Origin: Calliopsis andreniformis
Lineage: Eukaryota; Arthropoda; Insecta; Hymenoptera; Andrenidae
DNA: 64,000 nt
Direction: 5' to 3'
Assembly: GCF_051401765.1 (NCBI RefSeq)
Contig: NW_027480440.1
Span: forward strand, 1 to 64,000
The notes beneath the pieces are model-generated. The model was not told the origin of the DNA. It saw nothing but the letters and a program-made list of their open reading frames with translations, and made no database searches. The translations under genes and the position numbers were made by a program. Below are positions 12,134 through 26,060 of this stretch, in pieces; within the stretch, counting starts at the first letter, position 1; every line of letters starts with the position of its first letter.

Positions 12134-12245
12134 GAGAATTGATGTTTGTGGATAGAGATTCGAAGATTGCAGATTGAGCATTGAGTATTGAAAACTGTGA
12201 ATTGATGATATTCTATTGAGGATTGAGAATTGACAACTGATTGTT
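12134..12245 (+). repeat. Module A, alpha (copy 7)
   Basis: Alpha markers are complete (GAGCATT, GAAAACT, TTCTATT, GAGAATT). Unusually, beta follows after 993 bp with no module B between. Confidence 0.93.
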
Positions 12246-13126
12246 GAGGACTGAGGTCTGAAGATTGAGGATTCAGGATTGAGGATTCAGGTTTGATGTT
12301 TGAGGACTGAGGATTGTGGATTGAGGATTGAGGATTGACGATTGAGGATTGAGGAATGAGAATCGAGGATTGAGGTTTGAGGATTGAAGATTGAGGACTG
12401 GGCACTGAGGATTGAAGAATGAGGATTGAGGATTGAGGATTGAGGATTGAGGGTTGCAGATTGAGTATTGGGGATTGAAGATTGAGGTTTGAGGATTGAG
12501 GATTGAGGATTGAGCATTGAGGATTGAGGATTGAAGATTGAGTATTGAGGATTGAAGATTGACGATTGAGGATTGAGAATTGAGGATTGAAGACTGAGGA
12601 TTGGGTATTGAGGATTGAGCATTGGGGATTGAGGGTTGAGGATTGAGGATTGAGGATTGAGGATTGAAGATTGAAGATTGAATATTAATGATTGAAGATT
12701 GAGGATTGAGCATTGAGGGTTGTGGATTGAGGACGAGGACTGAGGGTTGAGTATTGGTGTTTGAAGTCTGAGGATTGGGGATTGATGAATGAGATTTGAG
12801 GATTGAGGATTGAGGATTGAAGATTGAGGATTCGGCATTGAGGATTGAAGAATGAGGATTGAGGAGTGAGGACTGAGGATTGAGGATTGCAGTTTGAGTA
12901 TTGAGGATTGAAGATTGAGGATTGAGGATTGAGGATTGAGGATTGAGGATTGAGGATTGAGGATTGAAGATTGAGTATTGAGGATTGAAGATTGAGGATT
13001 GAGGATTGAGGATTGAGGATTGAGGATTGAAGATTGAGTATTGGGGATTGAGGATTGACGATTGAGGATTGAGAATTGAGGATTGAGGATTGAGGATTGG
13101 GGACTGAGTGTTGAGGGTTGAGTGAT

Positions 13127-13238
13127 GAGAATTCATGTTTGTGGATAGAGATTTGAAGATTGCAGGTTGAGTATTGAGTATTGAAGCCTGTGAATTGAGG
13201 ATTTTCTATTGAGGATTGAGGATTGACAACTGATTGTT
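13127..13238 (+). repeat. Module A, beta (copy 8)
   Basis: Beta markers present, with GAATTC at 13129. Confidence 0.93.
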
Positions 13239-15723
13239 GAGGAGTGAGGGCTGAAGACTGAGGATTCAGGTTTGATGATTCAGGATTGAGGTTTGTGGAC
13301 TGAGGATTGAGGATTGAGGATTGAGGATTGAGGATTGAGGATTGAGGATTGAAGATTGAGGATTGGGTATTGAGGATTGAACATTGAGGATTGTGGATTG
13401 AGTATTGATGATTGAGGATTGAGGATTGAAGGTTGAATATTGATGATTGAAGATTGAGGATCGAGGATTGAGGGTTGTGGATTGAGGACGAGGACTGAGG
13501 GTTGAGTATTGATGTTTGAGGTCTGAGGATTGAGGATTGAGGATTGAGAATTGAGGACTTAGGATTGAGGATTGAAGATTGAGGATTGGGTGTTGAGGAT
13601 TGAAGACTGTGGATTGAGGATTGAGGATTGAGGATTGAGGATTGAAGGTTGAGTATTGAGGATTGAAGATTGAGGATTGAGGATTGAGGATTGAGGATTG
13701 AGGAATGAGTATTGAAGATTGAGGATTGTGTATTGCGGATTGAACATTGAGGATTGAACATTGAGGATTGAAGATTCAGTATTGAGGGTTGAAGATTGAG
13801 GATTGAGGATTGAGGATTGAAGATTGAAGATTGAGTATTGAGGATCGAAGATTGAGTATCGAAGATTGAGGATTGAGGATTGAGAATTGAGGATTGAGGA
13901 TTGAGGATTGAGGATTGAGGATTGAAGACTGAGGATTGGGTATTGAGGATTTAGCATTGGGGATTGAAGGTTGAGGATTGAGGATTGAGGATTGAGGACT
14001 GAGGATTTAGGGTTGTGGATTGAGGACGAGGACTGAGGGTTGAGTATTGGTGTTTGAAGTCTGAGGATTGAGGATTGAGTATTGAGAATTGAGGGTTGAG
14101 GATTGAGGATTGAAGATTGTGGATTGGGAATTGAGGATTGAAGAATGAGGATTGAGGATTGAGGATTGAAGACTGAGGATTGAGGATTGAAGATTGAGTA
14201 TTGTTGATTGAAGATTGAGTATTGAGGATTGAAGATTGAGGATTGATAATTGAGGATTGAAGATTGAGTATTGATGATTGAAGGTTGAGGATTGAGGATT
14301 CATGTTTGAGGATTGAGGACGGGGACTGACGGTTGAGGATTGAGGTTTGAGGATTGAGGATTGATGATTTAGGACTGAGGATTGAGGATTGAGGGTTGTG
14401 GATTGAGGACGAGGACTGAGGGTTGAGTATTGATGTTTGATGTCTGAGGATTGAGGATTGAGGATTGAGAATTGAGGATAGAGGATTGAGGATTGAAGAT
14501 TGAGGATTGAGGATTGAGGAATGAAGATTGAGTATTGAGGATTGAAGATTGAGGATTGAGGATTGAGGATTGAGGATTGAGGATTGAGGACTGAAGATTG
14601 AATATTGATGATTGAATATTGAGGATTGGGTATTGATGGTTGTGGATTGAGGACGAGGACTGAGGGTTGAGTATTGCTGTTTGAGGTCTGAGGATTGAGG
14701 ATTGAGTATTGAGAATTGAGGGTTGAGGATTGAGGATTGAAGAGTGTGGATTGGGAATTGAGGATTGAAGAATGAGGATTGAGGATTGAGGATTGAAGAC
14801 TGAGGATTGAGGATTGAAGATTGAGTATTGTTGATTGAAGATTGAGTATTGAGGATTGAAGATTGAGGATTGATAATTGAGGATTGAAGATTGAGTATTG
14901 ATGATTGAAGGTTGAGGATTGAGGATTCATGTTTGAGGATTGAGGACGGGGACTGACGGTTGAGGATTGAGGTTTGAGGATTGAGGATTGAGGATTTAGG
15001 ACTGAGGATTGAGGATTGAGGGTTGTGGATTGAGGACGAGGACTGAGGCTTGAGTATTGATGTTTGAGGTCTGAGGATTGAGGATTGAGGATTGAGAATT
15101 GAGGATTGAGGATTGAGGATTGAAGATTGAGGATTGAGGATTGAGGATTGACGATTGAAGACTGAGGATTGGGTATTGAGGATTCAACATTGAGGATTGA
15201 GGGTTGAGGATTGAGGATTGAGGATTGACGATTGAGGATTGAGGAATGAGAATCGAGGATTGAGGATTGAGGATTCAAGATTGAGGACTGGGCACTGAGG
15301 ATTGAAGAATGAGGATTGCGGATTGAGGATTGAGGATTTAGGATTGCAGATTGAGTATTGAGGATTGAAGATTGAGGGTTGAAGATTGAGGATTGAGGAT
15401 TGAGCATTGAGGATTGATGATTGAGGATTGAGGATTGAAGATTGAGTATTGAGGATTGAAGATTGAGGATTGAGGATTGAGGACTGAGGATTGAGGATTG
15501 AAGATTGAGGATTGGTGATTGAGGATTGACAATTGAGGATTGAGTATTGAGGACTGAGAATTGAGGATTGAGGATTGAATATTGAGGATTGCGGATTGAA
15601 GATTGAGTATTGATGATTGAAGATTGAGTATTGAGGATTGAAAATTGAGGATTGAGGATTGAGGATTGAGGATTGAGGATTGAAGATTGAGGATTGGGGA
15701 CGGAGTGTTGAGTGTTGAGAGAT

Positions 15724-15835
15724 GAGAATTGATGTTTGTGGATAGAGATTTGAAGATTGCAGATTGAGTATTGAGTATTGAAAAATGTGAATTGATGATA
15801 TTCCATTGAGGATTGGGGATTGACAACTGATTGTT
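15724..15835 (+). repeat. Module A, gamma (copy 9)
   Basis: Gamma markers present. 2597 bp after beta. Duplicated at 31586 (offset 15,862). Confidence 0.93.
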
Positions 15836-16889
15836 GAGGACTGAGGGCTGAAGATTGAGTATTCAGAATTGAGGATTCAGAATTAAGGTTTGAGGACTGA
15901 GGATTGAGGATTGAGGATTGAGGATTGAGGATTGAGGTTTGAAGATTGAGGATTGGGTATTGCGGATTGAACATTGAGGATTGAGGATTGAGGATTGAGG
16001 ATTGAAGACTGAGGATTGAGGATTGAAGATTGAGGATTGGGTATTGATGGTTGTGGATTGAGGACGAGGACTGAGGGTTGAGTATTGCTGTTTGAGGTCT
16101 GAGGATTGAGGATTGAGTATTGAGAATTGAGGGTTGAGGATTGAGGATTGAAGATTGTGGATTGGGAATTGAGGATTGAAGAATGAGGATTGAGGATTGA
16201 GGATTGAAGACTGAGGATTGAGGATTGAAGATTGTGTATTGTTGATTGAAGATTGAGTATTGAGGATTGAAGATTGAGGATTGATAATTGAGGATTGAAG
16301 ATTGAGTATTGATGATTGAAGGTTGAGGATTGAGGATTCATGTTTGAGGATTGAGGACGGGGACTGACGGTTGAGGATTGAGGTTTGAGGATTGAGGATT
16401 GAGGATTTAGGACTGAGGATTGAGGATTGAGGGTTGTGGATTGAGGACGAGGACTGAGGCTTGAGTATTGATGTTTGAGGTCTGAGGATTGAGGATTGAG
16501 GATTGAGAATTGAGGATTGAGGATTGAGGATTGAGGATTGAGGATTGAGGATTGAGGATTGAGGATTGAGGATTGAAGACTGAGGATTGGGTATTGAGGA
16601 TTCAACATTGAGGATTGAGGGTTGAGGATTGAGGATTGAGGATTGACGATTGAGGATTGAGGAATGAGAATCGAGGATTGAGGATTGAGGATTGACAATT
16701 GAGGATTGAGTATTGAGGACTGAGAATTGAGGATTGAGGATTGAATATTGAGGATTGCGGATTGAAGATTGAGTATTGATGATTGAAGATTGAGTATTGA
16801 GGATTGAAAATTGAGGAATGAGGATTGAGGATTGAGGATTGAGGATTGAAGATTGAGGATTGGGGACGGAGTGTTGAGTGTTGAGAGAT

Positions 16890-17001
16890 GAGAATTGATG
16901 TTTGTGGATAGAGATTTGAAGATTGCAGATTGAGTATTGAGTATTGAAAAATGTGAATTGATGATATTCCATTGAGGATTGGGGATTGACAACTGATTGT
17001 T
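16890..17001 (+). repeat. Module A, gamma (copy 10)
   Basis: Gamma markers present. 1166 bp after copy 9, shorter than the 1439-bp gamma-to-gamma step in units 4 and 6. Confidence 0.93.
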
Positions 17002-17686
17002 GAGGACTGAGGGCTGAAGATTGAGTATTCAGAATTGAGGATTCAGGATTAAGGTTTGAGGACTGAGGATTGAGGATTGAGGATTGAGGATTGAGGATTG
17101 AGGATTGAAGATTGAAGATTGAGTATTGAGGATTGAAGATTGAGGATTGATGACTGAGAATTGAGGATTGAGGATTGAGGATTGAGGATTGAGGATTGAA
17201 GACTGAGGATTGGGTATTGAGGATTTAGCATTGGGGATTGAGGGTTGAGGATTGGGGATTGAGGGTTGAGGATTGAAGATTGAATATTAATGATTGAAGT
17301 TTGAGGATTGAGGATTGAGGGTTGTGGATTGAGGACGAGGACTGAGGGTTGAGTATTGGTGTTAGAAGTCTGAGGATTGAGGATTGAGGATTGAGAATTG
17401 AGGATTGAGGATTGATGATTGAAGATTGAGGATCGAGGATTGAGCATTGAAGATTGAGGATTTGGGACTGAGGATTGAAGATTGAGGATTGAGGATTGAA
17501 GATTGACGATTGAGGATTGAGAATTGAGGATTGAGGATTGAGGAATGAGCATTGAAGGTAGAGTATTGAGGATTGAAGGTTGAGGATTGTGGATTGAGTA
17601 TTGAGGATTGAGGATTGAGGATTGAGGATTGACGATTGAGGATTGAAGATTGAGGATTGGGGACTGAGTGTTGAGGGTTGAATTAT

Positions 17687-17798
17687 GAGAATTGATGTTT
17701 GTGGATAGAGATTCGAAGATCGCAGGTTGAGTATTGAGTATTGAAAACTGTGAATTGATGATATTCTATTGAGGATTGTGAATTGACAACTGATTGTT
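17687..17798 (+). repeat. Module A, delta (copy 11)
   Basis: Delta markers present, with GCAGGTT rather than GCAGATT at unit 6. Alpha follows at 601 bp. Confidence 0.92.
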
Positions 17799-18287
17799 GA
17801 GGACTGAGGTCTGAAGATTGAGGATTCAGGATTGAGGATTCAGGTTTGATGTTTGAGGACTGAGGATTGAGGATTGAGTATTGAGGATTGAGGATTGAGG
17901 ATTGAGGATTGAGGATTGAGGATTGAAGATTGAGGTTTGAGGATTGAGGATGAGGGCTGAGGGTTGAGGATTGAGGTTTGAGGACTGAGGACTGAGGATT
18001 GAGGATTGTGAGTTGATGATTGAGGATTGAGGATTCAAGATTGAGGATTGGGTATTGAGGATTGAAGAATGAGGATTGAGGAATGAGTATTGAGGATTGA
18101 GGATTGAAGATTGAGTACTGAGGATTGAAGCCTGACGATTGAGTATTGAGGATTGAGGATTGAGAATTGAGGATCGAGGATTGAAGATTGAGTATTGAGG
18201 ATTGAAGACTGAGGATCGAGGATTGTGGATTGAGGATTGAGGATTGAAGATTGAGGATTGGGGACTGAGTGTTGATGGTTGAATGAT

Positions 18288-18399
18288 GAGAATTGATGTT
18301 TGTGGATAGAGATTCGAAGATTGCAGATTGAGCATTGAGTATTGAAAACTGTGAATTGATGATATTCTATTGAGGATTGAGAATTGACAACTGATTGTT
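18288..18399 (+). repeat. Module A, alpha (copy 12)
   Basis: Alpha markers present. Module B follows at 294 bp. Confidence 0.93.
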
Positions 18400-18581
18400 G
18401 AGGACTGAGGTCTGAAGATTGAGGATTCAGGATTGAGGATTCAGGTTTGATGTTTGAGGACTGAGGATTGTGGATTGAGGATTGAGGATTGAGGTTTGAG
18501 GACTGAGGATTGAGGGTTGAGGATTGATGATTGAGGATTGAGGATTCAGGATTGAGTATTGACGCTTGAGTATTGAGGATT

Positions 18582-18728
18582 GAGGATGGAGGATTGAAGA
18601 GAGAGGACAGAGTATTGAGGATTGAGTGCTGAGAGTTGATGTTTGACGATTGCGATTTGATTATTGAATATTGAGGATTGAGTACTGAATCATGAGAATT
18701 CAGGATATTCTATTGAGTATTGAGAATT
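18582..18728 (+). repeat. Module B, copy 2
   Basis: Same 21-heptamer order as copy 1, offset 18,102. GAATTC at 18696. Spacings of 294 bp from alpha and 1453 bp to beta are preserved. Confidence 0.93.
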
Positions 18729-20034
18729 GAGGATTGATGGTTGAGTATTGAGGATTGATGGTTGAGGGTTGTGTGTTGAATATTGAGGATTGAGGATTGA
18801 GGATTGAGGATTGAGGATTGAGGATTAAGGATTGAGGATTGAAGATTGAGTATTGATGATTGAAGGTTGAGGATTGAGGATTCATGTTTGAGGATTAAGG
18901 ACGGGGACTGACGGTTCAGGATTGAGGTTTGAGGATTGAGGATTGAGGATTGAGGACTGAGGATTGAGGATTGAGGACTGAGGGTTGTGGATTGAGGTCG
19001 AGGACTGAGGGTTGAGTATTGATGTTTGAGGTCTGAGGATTGAGGATTGAGGATTGAGAATTGAGGATTGAGGATTGAGGATTGAAGATTGAGGATTGAG
19101 GATTCAGGATTGAGGATTGAGGATTGAAGACTGAGGATTGGGTATTGAGGATTCAACATTGAGGATTGATTGTTGAGGATTGAGGATTGAGGATTGACGA
19201 TTGAGGATTGAGGAATGAGAATCGAGAATTGAGGTTTGAGGATTGAAGATTGAGGACTGGGCACTGAGGATTGAAGAATGAGGATTGAGGATTGAGGATT
19301 GAGGATTGAGGGTTGCACATTGAGTATTGAGGATTGAAGATTGAGGTTTGAGGATTGAGGATTGAAGATTGAGTATTGAGTATTGAAGATTGAGGATTGA
19401 GGATTGAGGATTGAGGATTGAGGATTGAAGATTGAGGATTGGGGATTGAAGATTGAGGATTGGGTATTGCGGATTGAACATTGAGGATTGAGGATTGAGG
19501 ATTGAAGACTGAGGATTGGGTATTGAGGATTGAGCATTGGGGATTGAGGGTTGACGATTGAGGATTGAGGATTGAGGATTGAAGATTGAATATTAATGAT
19601 TGAAGATTGAGGATTGAGGATTGAGGGTTGTGGATTGAGGACGAGGACTGAGGGTTGAGTATTGGTGTTTGAAGTCTGAGGATTGGGGATTGATGAATGA
19701 GATTTGAGGATTGAGGATTGAGGATTGAAGATTGAGGATTCGATATTGAGGATTGAAGAATGAGGATTGAGGAGTGAGGACTGAGGATTGAGGATTGCAG
19801 TTTGAGTATTGAGGATTGAAGATTGAGGATTGAGGATTGAGGATTGAGGATTGAGGATTGAGGATTGAGGATTGAAGATTGAGTATTGAGGATTGAAGAT
19901 TGAGGATTGAGGATTGAGGATTGAGGATTGAGGATTGAAGATTGAGTATTGGGGATTGAGGATTGACGATTGAGGATTGAGAATTGAGGATTGAGGATTG
20001 AGGATTGGGGACTGAGTGTTGAGGGTTGAGTGAT

Positions 20035-20146
20035 GAGAATTCATGTTTGTGGATAGAGATTTGAAGATTGCAGGTTGAGTATTGAGTATTGAAGCCTGTG
20101 AATTGAGGATTTTCTATTGAGGATTGAGGATTGACAACTGATTGTT
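20035..20146 (+). repeat. Module A, beta (copy 13)
   Basis: Beta markers present, with GAATTC at 20037. Same position relative to B as copy 2. Confidence 0.93.
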
Positions 20147-21138
20147 GAGGAGTGAGGGCTGAAGACTGAGGATTCAGGTTTGATGATTCAGGATTGAGGT
20201 TTGTGGACTGAGGATTGAGGATTGAGGATTGAGGATTGAAGATTGAGGATTGAGGATTGAAGATTGAGGATTGGGTATTGAGGATTGAACATTGAGGATT
20301 GTGGATTGAGTATTGATGATTGAGGATTGAGGATTGAAGATTGAATATTGATGATTGAAGATTGAGGATCGAGGATTGAGGGTTGTGGATTGAGGACGAG
20401 GACTGAGGGTTGAGTATTGATGTTTGAGGTCTGAGGATTGAGGATTGAGGATTGTGAATTGAGGACTTAGGATTGAGGATTGAAGATTGAGGATTGGGTG
20501 TTGAGGATTGAAGACTGTGGATTGAGGATTGAGGATTGAGGATTGAGGATTGAAGGTTGAGTATTGAGGATTGAAGATTGAGGATTGAGGATTGAGGATT
20601 GAGGATTGAGGAATGAGTATTGAAGATTGAGGATTGTGTATTGCGGATTGAACATTGAGGATTGAACATTGAGGATTGAAGATTCAGTATTGAGGGTTGA
20701 AGATTGAGGATTGAGGATTGAGGATTGAAGATTGAAGATTGAGTATTGAGGATCGAAGATTGAGGATCGAAGATTGAGGATTGAGGATTGAGAATTGAGG
20801 ATTGAGGATTGAGGATTGAGGATTGAGGATTGAAGACTGAGGATTGGGTATTGAGGATTTAGCATTGGGGATTGAGGGTTGAGGATTGAGGATTGAGGAT
20901 TGAGGACTGAGGATTTAGGGTTGTGGATTGAGGACGAGGACTGAGGGTTGAGTATTGGTGTTTGAAGTCTGAGGATTGAGGATTGAGTATTGAGAATTGA
21001 GGGTTGAGGATTGAGGATTGAAGATTGTGGATTGGGAATTGAGGATTGAAGAATGAGGATTGAGGATTGAGGATTGAAGACTGAGGATTGAGGATTGAAG
21101 ATTGAGTATTGTTGATTGAAGATTGAGTATTGAGGATT

Positions 21139-21144
21139 GAAATT
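21139..21144 (+). other. 1-bp deletion marker, hexamer GAAATT
   Basis: Sister copies read GAAGATT (for example near 3040 and 24560). It is shared with 36994 and so marks the 15,855-bp duplication. Confidence 0.85.
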
Positions 21145-21576
21145 GAGGATTGATAATTGAGGATTGAAGATTGAGTATTGATGATTGAAGGTTGAGGATT
21201 GAGGATTCATGTTTGAGGATTGAGGACGGGGACTGACGGTTGAGGATTGAGGTTTGAGGATTGAGGATTGATGATTTAGGACTGAGGATTGAGGATTGAG
21301 GGTTGTGGATTGAGGACGAGGACTGAGGGTTGAGTATTGATGTTTGATGTCTGAGGATTGAGGATTGAGGATTGAGAATTGAGGATAGAGGATTGAGGAT
21401 TGAAGATTGAGGATTCAGGATTGAGGATTCAGGTTTGATGTTTGAGGACTGAGGATTGAGGATTGAGGATTGAGGACTGAGGATTGTGGATTGAAGATTG
21501 AGGATTGGGTATTGCGCATTGAACATTGAGGATTGAAGATTGAGGATTGGGGACGGAGTGTTGAGTGTTGAGTGAT

Positions 21577-21688
21577 GCGAATTGATGGTTGTGGATAGAG
21601 ATTTGAAGATTGCAGATTGAGTATTGAGTATTGAAAACTATGATTTGATGATATTCCATTGAGGATTGGGGATTGACAACTGATTGTT
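21577..21688 (+). repeat. Module A, epsilon (copy 14)
   Basis: Epsilon with a distinctive start GCGAATT, GATGGTT at unit 2, and ATGATTT after GAAAACT. Same subtype as 42987 and 58140. Confidence 0.91.
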
Positions 21689-22003
21689 GAGGACTGACGG
21701 CTGAAGATTGAGGATTCAGGACTGAGGATTCAGGATTAAGGTTTGAGGACTGAGGATTGAGGATTGAGGATTGAGGATTGAGTATTGAAGATTGAGGATT
21801 GAGGATTGCGGATTGAGGATTGAGGATTGAAAATTAAGGATTGAGGATTGACAATTGATTGTTGAGGACTGACGGCTGAAGATTGAGGATTCAGGATTGA
21901 AGATTCCGGATTGAGGTTTGAGGACTGAGGATTGAGGGTTGAGGATTGATGATTGAGGATTGAGGATTCAGGATTGAGTATTGACGCTTGAGTATTGAGG
22001 ATT

Positions 22004-22150
22004 GAGGATGGAGGATTGAAGAGAGAGGACAGAGTATTGAGGATTGAGTGCTGAGAGTTGATGTTTGACGATTGCGATTTGATTATTGAATATTGAGGAT
22101 TGAGTACTGAATCATGAGAATTCAGGATATTCTATTGAGTATTGAGAATT
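22004..22150 (+). repeat. Module B, copy 3
   Basis: Same order as copy 1. GAATTC at 22118. It follows an epsilon module A (21577) rather than alpha, through a junction segment containing ATTCCGG near 21905. Beta follows at 1453 bp. Confidence 0.93.
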
Positions 22151-23456
22151 GAGGATTGATGGTTGAGTATTGAGGATTGATGGTTGAGGGTTGTGTGTTG
22201 AATATTGAGGATTGAGGATTGAGGATTGAGGATTGAGGATTGAGGATTAAGGATTGAGGATTGAAGATTGAGTATTGATGATTGAAGGTTGAGGATTGAG
22301 GATTCATGTTTGAGGATTAAGGACGGGGACTGACGGTTCAGGATTGAGGTTTGAGGATTGAGGATTGAGGATTGAGGACTGAGGATTGAGGATTGAGGCC
22401 TGAGGGTTGTGGATTGAGGTCGAGGACTGAGGGTTGAGTATTGATGTTTGAGGTCTGAGGATTGAGGATTGAGGATTGAGAATTGAGGATTGAGGATTGA
22501 GGATTGAAGATTGAGGATTGAGGATTCAGGATTGAGGATTGAGGATTGAAGACTGAGGATTGGGTATTGAGGATTCAACATTGAGGATTGATTGTTGAGG
22601 ATTGAGGATTGAGGATTGACGATTGAGGATTGAGGAATGAGAATCGAGAATTGAGGTTTGAGGATTGAAGATTGAGGACTGGGCACTGAGGATTGAAGAA
22701 TGAGGATTGAGGATTGAGGATTGAGGATTGAGGGTTGCACATTGAGTATTGAGGATTGAAGATTGAGGTTTGAGGATTGAGGATTGAAGATTGAGTATTG
22801 AGTATTGAAGATGGAGGATTGAGGATTGAGGATTGAGGATTGAGGATTGAAGATTGAGGATTGGGGATTGAAGATTGAGGATTGGGTATTGCGGATTGAA
22901 CATTGAGGATTGAGGATTGAGGATTGAAGACTGAGGATTGGGTATTGAGGATTGAGCATTGGGGATTGAGGGTTGACGATTGAGGATTGAGGATTGAGGA
23001 TTGAAGATTGAATATTAATGATTGAAGATTGAGGATTGAGGATTGAGGGTTGTGGATTGAGGACGAGGACTGAGGGTTGAGTATTGGTGTTTGAAGTCTG
23101 AGGATTGGGGATTGATGAATGAGATTTGAGGATTGAGGATTGAGGATTGAAGATTGAGGATTCGGTATTGAGGATTGAAGAATGAGGATTGAGGAGTGAG
23201 GACTGAGGATTGAGGATTGCAGTTTGAGTATTGAGGATTGAAGATTGAGGATTGAGGATTGAGGATTGAGGATTGAGGATTGAGGATTGAGGATTGAAGA
23301 TTGAGTATTGAGGATTGAAGATTGAGGATTGAGGATTGAGGATTGAGGATTGAGGATTGAAGATTGAGTATTGGGGATTGAGGATTGACGATTGAGGATT
23401 GAGAATTGAGGATTGAGGATTGAGGATTGGGGACTGAGTGTTGAGGGTTGAGTGAT

Positions 23457-23568
23457 GAGAATTCATGTTTGTGGATAGAGATTTGAAGATTGCAGGTTGA
23501 GTATTGAGTATTGAAGCCTGTGAATTGAGGATTTTCTATTGAGGATTGAGGATTGACAACTGATTGTT
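23457..23568 (+). repeat. Module A, beta (copy 15)
   Basis: Beta markers present, with GAATTC at 23459. 1453 bp after module B. Confidence 0.93.
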
Positions 23569-26060
23569 GAGGAGTGAGGGCTGAAGACTGAGGATTCAGG
23601 TTTGATGATTCAGGATTGAGGTTTGTGGACTGAGGATTGAGGATTGAGGATTGAGGATTGAGGATTGAGGATTGAGGATTGAAGATTGAGGATTGGGTAT
23701 TGAGGATTGAACATTGAGGATTGTGGATTGAGTATTGATGATTGAGGATTGAGGATTGAAGATTGAATATTGATGATTGAAGATTGAGGATCGAGGATTG
23801 AGGGTTGTGGATTGAGGACGAGGACTGAGGGTTGAGTATTGATGTTTGAGGTCTGAGGATTGAGGATTGAGGATTGAGAATTGAGGACTTAGGATTGAGG
23901 ATTGAAGATTGAGGATTGGGTGTTGAGGATTGAAGACTGTGGATTGAGGATTGAGGATTGAGGATTGAGGATTGAAGGTTGAGTATTGAGGATTGAAGAT
24001 TGAGGATTGAGGATTGAGGATTGAGGATTGAGGAATGAGTATTGAAGATTGAGGATTGTGTATTGCGGATTGAACATTGAGGATTGAACATTGAGGATTG
24101 AAGATTCAGTATTGAGGGTTGAAGATTGAGGATTGAGGATTGAGGATTGAAGATTGAAGATTGAGTATTGAGGATCGAAGATTGAGGATCGAAGATTGAG
24201 GATTGAGGATTGAGAATTGAGGATTGAGGATTGAGGATTGAGGATTGAGGATTGAAGACTGAGGATTGGGTATTGAGGATTTAGCATTGGGGATTGAGGG
24301 TTGAGGATTGAGGATTGAGGATTGAGGACTGAGGATTTAGTGTTGTGGATTGAGGACGAGGACTGAGGGTTGAGTATTGGTGTTTGAAGTCTGAGGATTG
24401 AGGATTGAGTATTGAGAATTGAGGGTTGAGGATTGAGGATTGAAGATTGTGGATTGGGAATTGAGGATTGAAGAATGAGGATTGAGGATTGAGGATTGAA
24501 GACTGAGGATTGAGGATTGAAGATTGAGTATTGTTGATTGAAGATTGAGTATTGAGGATTGAAGATTGAGGATTGATAATTGAGGATTGAAGATTGAGTA
24601 TTGATGATTGAAGGTTGAGGATTGAGGATTCATGTTTGAGGATTGAGGACGGGGACTGACGGTTGAGGATTGAGGTTTGAGGATTGAGGATTGATGATTT
24701 AGGACTGAGGATTGAGGATTGAGGGTTGTGGATTGAGGACGAGGACTGAGGGTTGAGTATTGATGTTTGATGTCTGAGGATTGAGGATTGAGGATTGAGA
24801 ATTGAGGATAGAGGATTGAGGATTGAAGATTGAGGATTGAGGATTGAGGAATGAAGATTGAGTATTGAGGATTGAAGATTGAGGATTGAGGATTGAGGAT
24901 TGAGGATTGAGGATTGAGGACTGAAGATTGAATATTGATGATTGAAGATTGAGGATTGGGTATTGATGGTTGTGGATTGAGGACGAGGACTGAGGGTTGA
25001 GTATTGCTGTTTGAGGTCTGAGGATTGAGGATTGAGTATTGAGAATTGAGGGTTGAGGATTGAGGATTGAAGAGTGTGGATTGGGAATTGAGGATTGAAG
25101 AATGAGGATTGAGGATTGAGGATTGAAGACTGAGGATTGAGGATTGAAGATTGAGTATTGTTGATTGAAGATTGAGTATTGAGGATTGAAGATTGAGGAT
25201 TGATAATTGAGGATTGAAGATTGAGTATTGATGATTGAAGGTTGAGGATTGAGGATTCATGTTTGAGGATTGAGGACGGGGACTGACGGTTGAGGATTGA
25301 GGTTTGAGGATTGAGGATTGAGGATTTAGGACTGAGGATTGAGGATTGAGGGTTGTGGATTGAGGACGAGGACTGAGGCTTGAGTATTGATGTTTGAGGT
25401 CTGAGGATTGAGGATTGAGGATTGAGAATTGAGGATTGAGGATTGAGGATTGAAGATTGAGGATTGAGGATTGAGGATTGAGGATTGACGATTGAAGACT
25501 GAGGATTGGGTATTGAGGATTCAACATTGAGGATTGAGGGTTGAGGATTGAGAATTGAGGATTGACGATTGAGGATTGAGGAATGAGAATCGAGGATTGA
25601 GGATTGAGGATTCAAGATTGAGGACTGGGCACTGAGGATTGAAGAATGAGGATTGCGGATTGAGGATTGAGGATTGAGGATTGCAGATTGAGTATTGAGG
25701 ATTGAAGATTGAGGGTTGAAGATTGAGGATTGAGGATTGAGCATTGAGGATTGATGATTGAGGATTGAGGATTGAAGATTGTGTATTGAGGATTGAAGAT
25801 TGAGGATTGAGGATTGAGGACTGAGGATTGAGGATTGAAGATTGAGGATTGGTGATTGAGGATTGACAATTCAGGATTGAGTATTGAGGACTGAGAATTG
25901 AGGATTGAGGATTGAATATTGAGGATTGCGGATTGAAGATTGAGTATTGATGATTGAAGATTGAGTATTGAGGATTGAAAATTGAGGATTGAGGATTGAG
26001 GATTGAGGATTGAGGATTGAAGATTGAGGATTGGGGACGGAGTGTTGAGTGTTGAGAGAT

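Larger units (their letters stand above)
480..12245 (+). repeat. Higher-order unit 1: B, beta, amplified spacer, gamma, gamma, epsilon, delta, alpha
   Basis: This is the longest unit in the window. It has the usual module order, but its beta-to-gamma spacing is 6532 bp where other complete units have 2597-2604 bp. The excess is explained by the local amplification at 2767-6687. It also has an extra epsilon-type module A at 10324. Positions 480 to about 4520 match 22004 to about 26040 at offset 21,524, dropping to 21,517 after a one-heptamer difference near 2490. Confidence 0.85.
12246..18399 (+). repeat. Higher-order unit 2: beta, gamma, gamma, delta, alpha (no B)
   Basis: This compact 6154-bp unit runs from one alpha module to the next. 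Module B is missing: alpha to beta is 993 bp, against 1747 bp where B is present, a 754-bp loss with a junction near 12335. From about 13570 it is duplicated at 29425 onward (offset 15,855, then 15,862, then 15,855). Confidence 0.85.
18400..21688 (+). repeat. Higher-order unit 3: B, beta, then truncated to epsilon
   Basis: This follows unit 1 at offset 18,102 as far as about 21413, where it breaks off in the beta-gamma spacer. It joins a segment, 21414 to about 21910, that resembles 42800-43290 (the rare variant GCGCATT lies at 21514 and 42924). The gamma and delta part of the unit is absent. Confidence 0.8.
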
